From NCBI GenBank assembly GCA_021737645.1, contig JAIPDO010000022.1, forward strand, positions 1 to 54,688: a stretch of DNA of 54,688 nucleotides, written 5' to 3'. Source of the stretch: Desulfarculaceae bacterium. GTDB taxonomy: Bacteria; Desulfobacterota; Desulfarculia; Desulfarculales; Desulfarculaceae. Below the pieces are notes generated by a model, which saw only the letters and a program-made list of their open reading frames with translations, was not told the origin of the DNA and searched no databases. The stretch's first letter is position 1; every line of letters starts with the position of its first letter. Made by a program: the position numbers and the translations under genes. Shown piece by piece: positions 7,289 to 14,949 of the stretch.

Positions 7289-8346
7289 TCAGACTCTGGC
7301 AGGTCCGTCTCTGTCTTCATGAACTCTCTTAATAGCACCGTGGCGTAGGAGCCCTTGGGCAGGCTGAAGCTGAACACCAGGCCCTCGGGAGCCTCGCTAA
7401 TGCTCAGGCCCTCCACCCTGAGGCGGCCCACCCGGCGGCTGCCCATGAGGCCCGATTTTTTTAGCGCGGCCTGATCTACCTGTTCCTCTTCCAGAATTTC
7501 ACGCTCAAAACAAGCGGCGGGTTCGTTGGGCCAGCGCATCTTCTTGCCGAACATGGGCCCGGTGTAGGTGATCTGCCCGGCGTCCAAACGGGGCTGCTCC
7601 AGGGCCGCCTCGTCGGTGGTGAACATGCCCCCGGTGTCGGTCTTTTTGGCCAAGTCACCGCCCACCAGGCGGGCGAAGTCTCCCCGCTCAATGCGCCGGG
7701 CCAGCCAGGCGTTGAACAGGGCCGCTTGCCAGGCGTTGAGCAGAAGCTTGCGCAGCCACTTGTCGCGAGGCCCCCGGCCGGTGAGGGCCCGGCGGCCCTG
7801 GAGCGCGTTGTCGCCCTCGCGGCCGAAGCGCTGATGGCCGTAGAAGTTGGGCAGGCCGCGCTCGCTTATGGCGGCGGCCACGGCCTGGGCCGTGGCCAAG
7901 GCTCCCGGTTCGGCCCCGGCCACCAGGATGGTGAAGCGGTTGCCCAGCAGATGGCCGGTCTTGAGCTTGTTCTGGTGGCGCCCCCCGTCCAGGACCTTCA
8001 CAGGCAGCTCGCCCTCGATTTTTTGGGTCGCCTGCTCCAGGGTGAGATTTTCCAGGGGCAGGGAAAAGCTCTGCACCGCCCTGGCCTGCTTGTCCTTGAG
8101 CCCGGCAAAACCCACCTCTCCCCGCTGCAAATCAAAAAGCTGGGCCAAACGGTCCGCCAAAGAACGGGTGGTCATGCCTTCCCGGGACATACGCAGATAC
8201 AGATGGGGCCCCACCCCCTCGGGCAGGTACAGGGGAATCTCCTCCACCACGAAGTGGCTCGGTTCGGCCTTGATGAGCCCGCCCACGCCGGGCAGCTCCG
8301 GGGTGATGAAGGGCGGTGGCCCCATTTCGCTGGGCAGCGGGCTCAT
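7285..8346 (-). CDS. truD: tRNA pseudouridine(13) synthase TruD
   Basis: The protein has 353 residues. The TruD signature FAGLKDKQA places the catalytic aspartate at residue 85, next to the E. coli position (D80). GNRFTILV near 175 and NFYGHQRFGREGDN near 205 are also typical, the latter opening the TRUD insertion domain. It isomerises U13 of tRNA-Glu in the cytoplasm. ATG 8346 overlaps the photolyase stop as ATGA, so the two are translationally coupled; longer frames upstream lie inside the photolyase gene and are not used. The gene is convergent with the TrmB-like gene, their stops overlapping by four bases with no room for a terminator. Confidence 0.93.
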   Translation of the reverse strand: MSPLPSEMGPPPFITPELPGVGGLIKAEPSHFVVEEIPLYLPEGVGPHLYLRMSREGMTTRSLADRLAQLFDLQRGEVGFAGLKDKQARAVQSFSLPLENLTLEQATQKIEGELPVKVLDGGRHQNKLKTGHLLGNRFTILVAGAEPGALATAQAVAAAISERGLPNFYGHQRFGREGDNALQGRRALTGRGPRDKWLRKLLLNAWQAALFNAWLARRIERGDFARLVGGDLAKKTDTGGMFTTDEAALEQPRLDAGQITYTGPMFGKKMRWPNEPAACFEREILEEEQVDQAALKKSGLMGSRRVGRLRVEGLSISEAPEGLVFSFSLPKGSYATVLLREFMKTETDLPESD

Positions 8347-9872
8347 GCCTCCCCCTTGCCTTTGTAGTACGCCAAGTATTCGGTGAGCCTGAGCTTGCGC
8401 CGGGTGTTGGCGCTGGTCATGTAGCGCACCTTGCCAAACACCGGGCGCTCGGGCCAGGGATGGTCGAAGCGCCCCAGCACCCAGAAGATGCCGCTGACGG
8501 AGTTGGGGTCGCGCCCGTCCAGGGCGTAGCGGTCGTTTAGCTCCAGCATGGCCGCCAGGGCCAGCTTGGGCGAGCTGCTCCAGGCCAGGATGTTCTTGCC
8601 CCAGAGCATGCGCAAGTAGTTCTGGATCACCCCTTCGCGCAAGAGCTGGCGCTGGGCCGCGTTCCACAAAGTGTCGTGGGTCTGAGCCCGGCGCAATATC
8701 TCCCGGCCGTACACGTAGCTGCGCTCGTCTTCGGCGTGCCGGCGCAGGGTTTCCATGGCCCACTCGGGCAGGGAGGCGTAGCGGTCGTAGTCTTCGCGGT
8801 ACTTGCAGAAGTTGTAGCCCAGTTCCCGCCAGGTGACCAGCTGATCCAGGAAATTCTCGGCGCCGGGACTCATGCCCCACCAGCCCTCGCGCCGCCCCTG
8901 GGCTCCGGAGCCCAGGCGGTCCGGCGACCAGCCCTCGGCCTCGGCCACTGCCGCGAAAATATGGTGGGGGGAGATGTGCCCGAAGTGCAGATAGGGGCTC
9001 AGGCCGCTGGTAGCGTTGGCATCGGGGTGGCGGCAGCCGTCGGCGTAGCGCAGGCGGCCGTCCTCCACGAAGTGAGTCAGGCTCTGGTCCGCGGCCAGGG
9101 GGCCACCGGGGATGGGCGAAGGGGCCACCTCGTGGTCCAGGGGCAGCCCGGCCAGGGCCTGGGGCGAGGCGGCCAAAAGCGCCGGGGTGGCCGGGCTCCA
9201 GCGCTGGGTTATCTCTCCGGCCAGGCGGGCCTTGCCTGGCAGTTCTTCAGCCAGAGGGTCGACCTGGGGCGGCTCGGCCAAATGCACCGGCAAAAGGCGT
9301 TGCAAGATGCGCCTAAAAGACTGGGCGGTCTTGTATTCGTGCCCCCCGGCGCACATGGGCAGCAGGCCGCAGGAGTCCACCGCCTCCAGGCGCACCTTCA
9401 GCTTGGCCCCGGCCGCGTTCACCATGCGCGGCAGGAAAAAGGCCGGGAACTGGTCGGTGACCACCAGACAGGCCTCGGCGGCCATGGCCTGCAAAAGGCC
9501 CTTGCCCTCGCCCTTGGCCCGTTCCACGTAGGGGTGGTAGCGAACTCCCTTGTCCTTGAAAGCCTCCTGGTTGTCGGCCATGCCTTGCAGGATAAAGGCG
9601 TGCAGCCTATCCGAGGCGTAGGGGTAGTCCACGCGCAAGGCTTCCAGCACCACCAGGGGCTTGTCCAACTGGCGGCAAATGTCCGCCGCCCGCTCCAGGC
9701 CGTAGTTGTAGGCCGTGCGGCGGGCAGAGGTCATCCAGTAGAGCACGTAGCCCCCGTCGGGATTTATCTGGCGGTCGTTCACCGCCCTGATGCGGATTTT
9801 GGGTACTGGCAAGTTTTCCTCCGGAAGCCATAGCTTAGGCCAAGCCGGGCCTGGGAGCAAGAGCGTTGACAT
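8343..9872 (-). CDS. phr: class II cyclobutane pyrimidine dimer photolyase
   Basis: This ~509-residue flavoprotein uses light to reverse UV-induced pyrimidine dimers. Class II hallmarks are visible: YWMTSARRTAYNYGLERA near the N-terminus, YLHFGHISP, WRELGYNFCKY, LRMLWGKNILAW and DGRDPNSVSGIFW followed by RPVFGKVRYM. The ATG at 9872 is preferred, with GAGGGG about nine bases upstream; a frame extension to 9926 would cross the ribosome site of the divergent gene. Its 3' end overlaps truD (ATGA). Divergent, 42 bases away, is a DUF523-DUF1722 gene; the DUF1722 homologue ybgA is also a neighbour of phr in E. coli. A light-driven enzyme in a presumed anaerobe implies at least occasional light exposure. 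Confidence 0.92.
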   Translation of the reverse strand: MSTLLLPGPAWPKLWLPEENLPVPKIRIRAVNDRQINPDGGYVLYWMTSARRTAYNYGLERAADICRQLDKPLVVLEALRVDYPYASDRLHAFILQGMADNQEAFKDKGVRYHPYVERAKGEGKGLLQAMAAEACLVVTDQFPAFFLPRMVNAAGAKLKVRLEAVDSCGLLPMCAGGHEYKTAQSFRRILQRLLPVHLAEPPQVDPLAEELPGKARLAGEITQRWSPATPALLAASPQALAGLPLDHEVAPSPIPGGPLAADQSLTHFVEDGRLRYADGCRHPDANATSGLSPYLHFGHISPHHIFAAVAEAEGWSPDRLGSGAQGRREGWWGMSPGAENFLDQLVTWRELGYNFCKYREDYDRYASLPEWAMETLRRHAEDERSYVYGREILRRAQTHDTLWNAAQRQLLREGVIQNYLRMLWGKNILAWSSSPKLALAAMLELNDRYALDGRDPNSVSGIFWVLGRFDHPWPERPVFGKVRYMTSANTRRKLRLTEYLAYYKGKGEA

Positions 9873-9914
9873 CCCCTGGTTACCCCTCGGAAAATAGGAC
9901 AAAAGGAGGCTACA

Positions 9915-10883
9915 ATGAACAAACACGCCCGGCCCGAGGTGGTGGTCAGCAAATGCCTAGGTTTTGAGGCCTGCCGCTGGAACGGGGAGATGCTCCACGA
10001 GGACTTCGTGGAGCTTCTGGGGCCCTGGGTGCGCTGGCATCCGGTGTGCCCCGAAATGGCCATCGGCCTGGGGGTGCCCAGGGACCCCATCCGGGTGGTG
10101 GAGGTTAAAGGCAGCCCCCGCCTGTTGCAGCCGTCCACGGGAAAAGACTGCACCAAGGACATGCTGAACTTCTCCGCCGACCACCTGGACGGCCTGGGAG
10201 CGGTGGACGGCTTTCTTTTGAAAAACCGCTCCCCCTCCTGCGGCCCCCTGGACGTGAAAATCTATTCCAGCCTCAAGCCGGGGGCCAACTCCCGGCGCGG
10301 CCCCGGCATCTTCGGCGGCGAGGTGATGCGGCGCTTCCCCCTGCTGGCCGTGGAGCACGAGGGCCGCCTGCACAACTTCATGCTGCGCGAGCGCTGGCTC
10401 ACCCGCTTGTTCACCCTGGCCGATTTCCGCCGCATGGCGGGCAAGGACTCCATGGGAGAACTGGTGAAGTTCCAAAGCCGCCACAAGCTACTACTCATGG
10501 CCTACAACCAGCAGCAGCTCAGGATTATGGGGGCCTTGGTGGCCAACCCGGAAAAGCGCCCCGCCCCGGACGTTATCGCGGTGTACGGCGACCACCTGGG
10601 CAAGGCCCTGGCCCGCTCGCCCAGCGCCGGCCAGGTGATCAACGTGCTCATGCACGCGGAGGGTTATTTCAAGAAACAACTCAACGCGGCGGAAAAGGCC
10701 CTGTTCCTGGATACCCTGGACAAGTACCGCGCCAAGAAACTGCCCCTGTCCGTGGCCCAGGCCCTAATAAGCTCCTGGATCGCCCGCTTCGGCTCGGACT
10801 ATTTGGCCGGGCAGAGCTTTTTCGCCCCCTACCCCCAAGAGCTCATGGAGATAAGCGACTCGGGCAAGGGCCGCGACTACTAG
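9915..10883 (+). CDS. DUF523 (TudS-like) plus DUF1722 (YbgA-like) two-domain protein
   Basis: This 322-residue protein starts at ATG 9915 behind AAAAGGAGG. Residues ~8-150 are a DUF523 domain with three well-spaced cysteines: C14 in SKCLGF, C45 in HPVCPE and C109 in SPSCGP. In TudS-type thiouracil desulfurases three such cysteines bind a [4Fe-4S] cluster. Residues ~185-310 are DUF1722, with KFQSRHKLLLMAYN and VLMHAEGYFKK. The fusion is common in bacteria; its full role is not established. The divergent photolyase partner suggests a link to nucleic-acid repair or thio-base salvage, which is inference. Confidence 0.85.
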   Translation: MNKHARPEVVVSKCLGFEACRWNGEMLHEDFVELLGPWVRWHPVCPEMAIGLGVPRDPIRVVEVKGSPRLLQPSTGKDCTKDMLNFSADHLDGLGAVDGFLLKNRSPSCGPLDVKIYSSLKPGANSRRGPGIFGGEVMRRFPLLAVEHEGRLHNFMLRERWLTRLFTLADFRRMAGKDSMGELVKFQSRHKLLLMAYNQQQLRIMGALVANPEKRPAPDVIAVYGDHLGKALARSPSAGQVINVLMHAEGYFKKQLNAAEKALFLDTLDKYRAKKLPLSVAQALISSWIARFGSDYLAGQSFFAPYPQELMEISDSGKGRDY

Positions 10884-10894
10884 GGCGCTCCTCA

Positions 10895-10935
10895 ACAAAA
10901 ATGCGCCCCGCCGTGAACCGGCGGGGCGCTTGTTT
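10895..10935. terminator. bidirectional terminator between the DUF523-DUF1722 gene and tmc operon
   Basis: A perfect 11 bp stem (10903-10913 with 10919-10929, loop TGAAC) sits between the convergent stop codons. On the minus strand it is followed by ATTTTTGTT, a strong U-tract ending the tmc operon. On the plus strand it is followed by TTGTTT. Confidence 0.9.
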
Positions 10936-10954
10936 CAAGCTGAAAAGTGTAGTC

Positions 10955-11356
10955 TTACTTCTTGGCCGGGGCTCCCTGGCGGTGGCAGTCGCCGCACATG
11001 ATGGGGCCGGTCTTGGGCGCTTTCATCTCCAACAACTTCAGGTGGCAGCTCTTGCACTGCTGGTGAAAGGCCAGGGTGAGCGGCGTGGGGTTCTTGGCCG
11101 TGGACGAGGGCTGGTGGCACTCGGAGCACTTGGCCTCGCCGCCGCCCTGGTTGGCCATGAACTTGTCGTACTCATGGTGGCAGGTGGTGCACTCGTAGAT
11201 CTCCGAGTGCTTGCCGTGGCTGAACACCACCGGCGGTCGGTCCGTGAGGCCCTGTTCGGCGCTGGATATGGTCATAACCTCTTCCTGGCCCAGCACCAGG
11301 GGCGCTGACAAAGCCAAGATAAGGGCCACGGCCAAGAAGGTCGTCAAATACTTCAT
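10955..11356 (-). CDS. tmcA: type II tetraheme cytochrome c3 TmcA
   Basis: The 133-residue precursor has a signal peptide of about 23 residues (to VLG) and four heme c motifs: C56-C59-H60, C77-C80-H81, C101-C104-H105 and C121-C124-H125. Extra histidines such as H47, H50 and H98 can serve as distal ligands. ATG 11356 follows GAGGAG; a slightly longer frame lacks a ribosome site. Four hemes in a small periplasmic protein followed by a DsrK/HdrD-like Fe-S protein and a membrane cytochrome b is the Tmc arrangement of sulfate reducers. There TmcA takes electrons from periplasmic hydrogenase and cytochrome c3 and passes them to the membrane subunits. It appears to be the last gene of the operon here. 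Confidence 0.88.
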   Translation of the reverse strand: MKYLTTFLAVALILALSAPLVLGQEEVMTISSAEQGLTDRPPVVFSHGKHSEIYECTTCHHEYDKFMANQGGGEAKCSECHQPSSTAKNPTPLTLAFHQQCKSCHLKLLEMKAPKTGPIMCGDCHRQGAPAKK

Positions 11357-11380
11357 GGAGCTACTCCTCGCCATCTCCAG

Positions 11381-12820
11381 CTAGCTTTCCTGCACCTCAC
11401 CGGCCTCTTCCATGGCCCCCTCTTCAACTTCCCGCTTGGCCTCTTCTTCGGCCAGGACGGCTTCTTGTTCGTCCTCCTCGGGCGGGATCATGCTTTCGGG
11501 GATCTCCATGATTTCGGTGATTATCTCTTTAAACGAGACGACTTTCACCTTCAGGTCGTATTCCTTGTTCAGGTCGTTGATCTGGTCGAAGCAGTTGTGG
11601 CAGGGCACGATGACGTGGGTGGCCCCGGTGGCCCTGATCTGCTCGGCCTTTATCTTGCCCGAGGCCATGCGCCGCCTCTTGTAGGGCGGGCCCATGGGGA
11701 TGAACCCCCCGCCGCCGCCGCAGCAGTGGTTGTGCTCGCGGTTGGGGGTCATGTCCACGAAGTCATCGCAGAGCAGGTTCACCAACTCGCGGCCTATGTC
11801 CCACAGCCCTCCGTTGCGGCTCACGTTGCAGGGGTCTTGATAGGTCACCTTGTGCTCAAACTTGTGTTTGAGCTTAATCTTGCCCTCGCGCATGATGTCG
11901 CGGAACAACTCCACCGAGTGAATCACCGGCACCGGCGGCTCGCCGCCGGGTATGCCCACCCAGTAGGGGCCCTCGAACTTGGCCGAGCGGAAGGCGTGGC
12001 CGCATTCGGTGATGACTATGGCCTTCACCCCCAGTTCCAGGGCCTTGTCGTACATGGCCTTTACCGGGATGGTGGCCACGGCCCGGTCTCCGGCGAACAT
12101 GGCCAGGTTGGTGCTGTCCCAGCCGGTGCTGGGCATGGTCCAATTTAGCCCGGCTATGTGGAAGATCTCGGCGGCCATGCCCACGTCCTGGGGATAGTAC
12201 ATGGGCTCGCGGGGGTTGACCGTGTACATGTAGTCGGCCCCCTGCTTGTCGATGGGTATCTCCAGGCCGTGCACCTCTTCGCCGTATTCCTCGGCCATCC
12301 AGTCGCAGGTCTCGATCCAGTCCTCGGTGGCCATGGCCATCTGGTTGCCGGTGGTGCGGATGTTTTCGGTGGTGCGGGCCAAACCGTCGGGCACGATGCC
12401 CTGGGAATAGCACACCGCCCGGCCGGTGGCGATCATGGTGGCGATGTCGATGCCGAAAGGACAGTACATGGAACAGCGGCGGCAGGCGGTGCATTGGCCC
12501 CAAACCACCTCCTTGCACTCCTCAAGAAATTCGCGGCTCACCTCGCCCTTGGCCTTGTACATCTTGCCGATGGTGTTGATGGCCTTGTAGGCCGGGCTCA
12601 GCTTGGGGTCTTTGTCGTTGGCCAGATAGAAAAAGCAGCTATCGGCGCACAGGCCGCAGCGGGAGCAGATGGAGAGCCACATGCGCATGCGCGCGCCCTC
12701 GTTGGCCGCCAGGATGGTCTTTATTTTGCCCACATTCACCGGCTTGGGGGCTTCGGCCTCCGGGGAAACCGTGGCCTTCTCCTGGGCCTCTTCCGCAGCC
12801 TTTTGGGCTTCTGCCGTCAT
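11381..12820 (-). CDS. tmcB: TmcB-like Fe-S protein (HdrD/DsrK family)
   Basis: The 479-residue soluble protein has two [4Fe-4S] ferredoxin sites near the N-terminus (C52-C55-C58-C62 and C110-C113-C116-C120, the latter followed by P). A C-terminal CCG domain has DPCNVSR, HNHCCGGGGGF and VPCHNCFDQ. An earlier degenerate CCG half shows only ITECGHA. This layout is shared by TmcB, HmcF and DsrK; the flanking cytochrome c3 and cytochrome b genes favour TmcB. It is the cytoplasmic electron exit of the complex, probably toward sulfite reduction, with the actual acceptor unknown. The C-terminal ~50 residues are strongly acidic. ATG 12820 has CTGGAGC upstream. Confidence 0.87.
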   Translation of the reverse strand: MTAEAQKAAEEAQEKATVSPEAEAPKPVNVGKIKTILAANEGARMRMWLSICSRCGLCADSCFFYLANDKDPKLSPAYKAINTIGKMYKAKGEVSREFLEECKEVVWGQCTACRRCSMYCPFGIDIATMIATGRAVCYSQGIVPDGLARTTENIRTTGNQMAMATEDWIETCDWMAEEYGEEVHGLEIPIDKQGADYMYTVNPREPMYYPQDVGMAAEIFHIAGLNWTMPSTGWDSTNLAMFAGDRAVATIPVKAMYDKALELGVKAIVITECGHAFRSAKFEGPYWVGIPGGEPPVPVIHSVELFRDIMREGKIKLKHKFEHKVTYQDPCNVSRNGGLWDIGRELVNLLCDDFVDMTPNREHNHCCGGGGGFIPMGPPYKRRRMASGKIKAEQIRATGATHVIVPCHNCFDQINDLNKEYDLKVKVVSFKEIITEIMEIPESMIPPEEDEQEAVLAEEEAKREVEEGAMEEAGEVQES

Positions 12821-12860
12821 GAATAAGCTCCAGTTGTTAAGTTGATCTTCTTACCTGACC

Positions 12861-13526
12861 TCACCAGACCCGAGCCCCACGCCGAGTCCCGAACTCATAG
12901 CCGATGGCCGAGCGGCTGGCAAAGAAGAGCACCATGTGGGCCAGCTTGGAGAAAGGCAGCACGATCAACAGCACCTCGCTCAGGAAAATGTGCAGGTTCA
13001 GCATGAGGCCGTAGGGGCCGTACTGGTTGAAGGCCAGCCAACCGGTGACGAATGGGGCCAGGGCCAGCAGGACCAGGGTGTAGTCCCAGGCGCTGGTGAG
13101 GATGCGCACCTCGGGCCGGGCCAGGCGGCGCACCAGAAAAAAGACTCCGCAGGCGATGACCACCATGGAGGCCCAGTCGGCCACCGCGTCGGGCAGGCTG
13201 GGCAGGCTCCAGCCCCAGGCCTGCTCAAAGAGCATGTTGTGCGCCCCCAAAAACAGAGGCACCCCGATCCAGCAGATGTGGAAGACCCACACCGCGCCGG
13301 TGAACCCAGGTTGGTTGCGGCTGGAAACGCTGGCCCAGGGCAATACCCAGTGGATGATGGAGCGCCAGGCCCAAACGGCGCTCTTGAAATCGTGCCAGGG
13401 CTTGTCCCGCTCTTGGCTGAGGCCGAAGAGCCAAGCCACGCGGATGGCCAAGCCGCCCACGAAGATGATGACGGCTATCCAGAGCGCCGGTCCGGTCAGA
13501 AACTCGTAGAGCTTATCCATCGCCAT
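12861..13526 (-). CDS. tmcC: TmcC-like integral membrane cytochrome b subunit
   Basis: This 221-residue protein has about five hydrophobic helices and histidines in membrane segments (HICWIGVPLFLGAHNM near residue 83, LHIFLSEVLLIVLPFSKLAHM near 178), as in NarI-like cytochromes b of the Tmc and Dsr complexes. ATG 13526 follows GGAGGTGAGG. It is the first gene of the three-gene operon and links periplasmic TmcA with cytoplasmic TmcB and the menaquinone pool. No tmcD-like gene follows or precedes. The family call is good; the direction of electron flow is not visible. Confidence 0.82.
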   Translation of the reverse strand: MAMDKLYEFLTGPALWIAVIIFVGGLAIRVAWLFGLSQERDKPWHDFKSAVWAWRSIIHWVLPWASVSSRNQPGFTGAVWVFHICWIGVPLFLGAHNMLFEQAWGWSLPSLPDAVADWASMVVIACGVFFLVRRLARPEVRILTSAWDYTLVLLALAPFVTGWLAFNQYGPYGLMLNLHIFLSEVLLIVLPFSKLAHMVLFFASRSAIGYEFGTRRGARVW

Positions 13527-13628
13527 GGCGCAATCCTCACCTCCCCCGCCTGTGGAACCCGGCCAATACTCCGCCCGCGACTAGTGCGACAAACCGGCAA
13601 AAGTCAGGGGAAAGGGCGGAATCAACAA

Positions 13629-13663
13629 CCATAATGGTATGGTTAGCCCCGTAAATAAGTCAA
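13629..13663 (-). promoter_or_regulatory. candidate sigma-70 promoter of the tmc operon
   Basis: On the minus strand TTGACT (13663-13658) is followed after 18 bases by TACCAT (13639-13634), about 110 bases upstream of tmcC. The -10 region lies inside the inverted repeat CCATA-N4-TATGG (13629-13642), a possible operator. Nothing coding is seen in the rest of the 432-base gap 13527-13958. Confidence 0.45.
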
Positions 13664-13841
13664 GGGCTATCTCTCCTTCAATGCTGGTATTTTAGACTTG
13701 GCTCTCGCCAAAAACCAGCCCGTGGACATGTGATTTTCCCCCTGATAACAACCGGTAATTCAGTCGAGTCTTTTCTCCCGGCAACAAACACGGTTGAGCC
13801 ACCGGCAGCAGCATATTTCATTAATATACTATCATTAACTA

Positions 13842-13853
13842 TGGAATATTCCA
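13842..13853. promoter_or_regulatory. 12 bp perfect palindrome
   Basis: TGGAATATTCCA is a perfect palindrome 20 bases upstream of the -35 of the diguanylate cyclase promoter, in an AT-rich patch of an otherwise GC-rich region. It is a candidate binding site for a dimeric regulator; no regulator gene is adjacent. Confidence 0.35.
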
Positions 13854-13873
13854 CCGCCGCCATGATGCCACCG

Positions 13874-13901
13874 TTGACATAGGAATGGGGCGACCTATAC
13901 C
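13874..13901 (+). promoter_or_regulatory. candidate sigma-70 promoter of the diguanylate cyclase gene
   Basis: TTGACA (13874-13879) and TATACC (13896-13901) are separated by 16 bases and lie about 60 bases before the start codon. Confidence 0.5.
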
Positions 13902-13958
13902 TTTACTAAGGTGTCAGATATTGTCCACACCCCCTAGCTTGATCAGCTGGAGCATATA

Positions 13959-14945
13959 ATGGATCGCCCATCCAACGGCCGCCGTCCTCAAGAACCTCTC
14001 TCCTCCCATTGTTGGCTGGAGGTTCCGGACCTGACCGCGGTGGACTACCAATCCCCGGCCCACATCCTGTTGCTGATCTCCGATCCCAAAGAGGGGCCGC
14101 GCCTGTCCCGGGTATTGTCCGGCCAAGGCCACCGGGTGACCCTGGCCGCCGACTGGGACCATGCCTTGAGTCAGCTGAACGACGCTCCGGAACTGGAGCT
14201 GATGATCACCGACTTGGCCGACCGGGACGAGCACGGCGGCGGCCCGGTCCACGACCTGGGCACGCCCCACATCCTTTCTTCTCTACCGGTGATCGTTCTC
14301 TGCCGGGAACAAGACCTGACCCCACTGATGAACCAATGGGCCAACGGCGCGGCGGATTTCCTCAGCCGCCCCTACGGCGACACCGAACTTTTGGTGCGGG
14401 TGCGCCGAGCCCTGATCCAGTCGCGCACCATGCATCTTTACCTCCGGGCAGCCCACCGCGACCCCCTCACCGGGCTTTACAACAAGCGGGTTTTTGCGGA
14501 AATGCTGCCTCGGGAGATGAGCCGCAGCGTGCGCCACGGGACGCCCCTGGGCCTTATCTTCGCGGACCTGGACAAATTCAAGAATGTCAACGACACCCTC
14601 GGCCACATCATAGGCGATCAGGTGCTGCAGGCCTTTGCCCGCCGCCTGTGCCTATGGGTGCGCGAGGGCGATATCGTGGCCCGCTACGGCGGGGAGGAGT
14701 TCGTGGTGCTGGCCCCGGGAGCGGGCGTCGAGGGCATCAGCGTTTTGGCCGAGCGGATACGCCAGGCCATGGAGAGGCCCATCAGCACCAGGAGAGGATC
14801 GCTCACCGTGACCGTCAGCCAGGGGGCGGCGGTGTTCAGGGGTAAACAAAGCCTGAGCCCGGATGGGTTTTTGAACCGAGCCGACCAAGCCCAGTATCTG
14901 GCCAAGGACCTGGGCCGCAACCGGGTGGTGCTGGCGGAGGAGTAG
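13959..14945 (+). CDS. REC-GGDEF diguanylate cyclase response regulator
   Basis: The 328-residue protein has a receiver domain (about 35-150) followed by a GGDEF domain (about 165-326). The receiver keeps the acidic residue D42 and the phospho-acceptor D85 (LMITDLAD), but the usual conserved lysine before proline is arginine (SRPY, R137). The cyclase has DPLTGLYNKR, FADLDKFKNVND and the active site GGEEF at 234-238, so it should make c-di-GMP. The inhibitory I-site RxxD is intact at R225-D228, five residues before GGEEF, implying feedback control. No sensor kinase is adjacent. The start codon has no strong ribosome site. It probably controls surface attachment or polysaccharide output in the cytoplasm; targets are unknown. 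Confidence 0.9.
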   Translation: MDRPSNGRRPQEPLSSHCWLEVPDLTAVDYQSPAHILLLISDPKEGPRLSRVLSGQGHRVTLAADWDHALSQLNDAPELELMITDLADRDEHGGGPVHDLGTPHILSSLPVIVLCREQDLTPLMNQWANGAADFLSRPYGDTELLVRVRRALIQSRTMHLYLRAAHRDPLTGLYNKRVFAEMLPREMSRSVRHGTPLGLIFADLDKFKNVNDTLGHIIGDQVLQAFARRLCLWVREGDIVARYGGEEFVVLAPGAGVEGISVLAERIRQAMERPISTRRGSLTVTVSQGAAVFRGKQSLSPDGFLNRADQAQYLAKDLGRNRVVLAEE

Positions 14946-14949
14946 TTTT

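Noticed and set aside
7285..8880. N-terminally extended TruD frame reaching 8880
   Set aside because: The extra residues lie inside the photolyase gene and lack TruD similarity; ATG 8346 overlaps the photolyase stop as ATGA.
13678..13863. 61-codon minus-strand frame in the gap between tmcC and the cyclase gene
   Set aside because: No ribosome site or recognisable motif, and it overlaps the candidate palindrome; more likely regulatory DNA.
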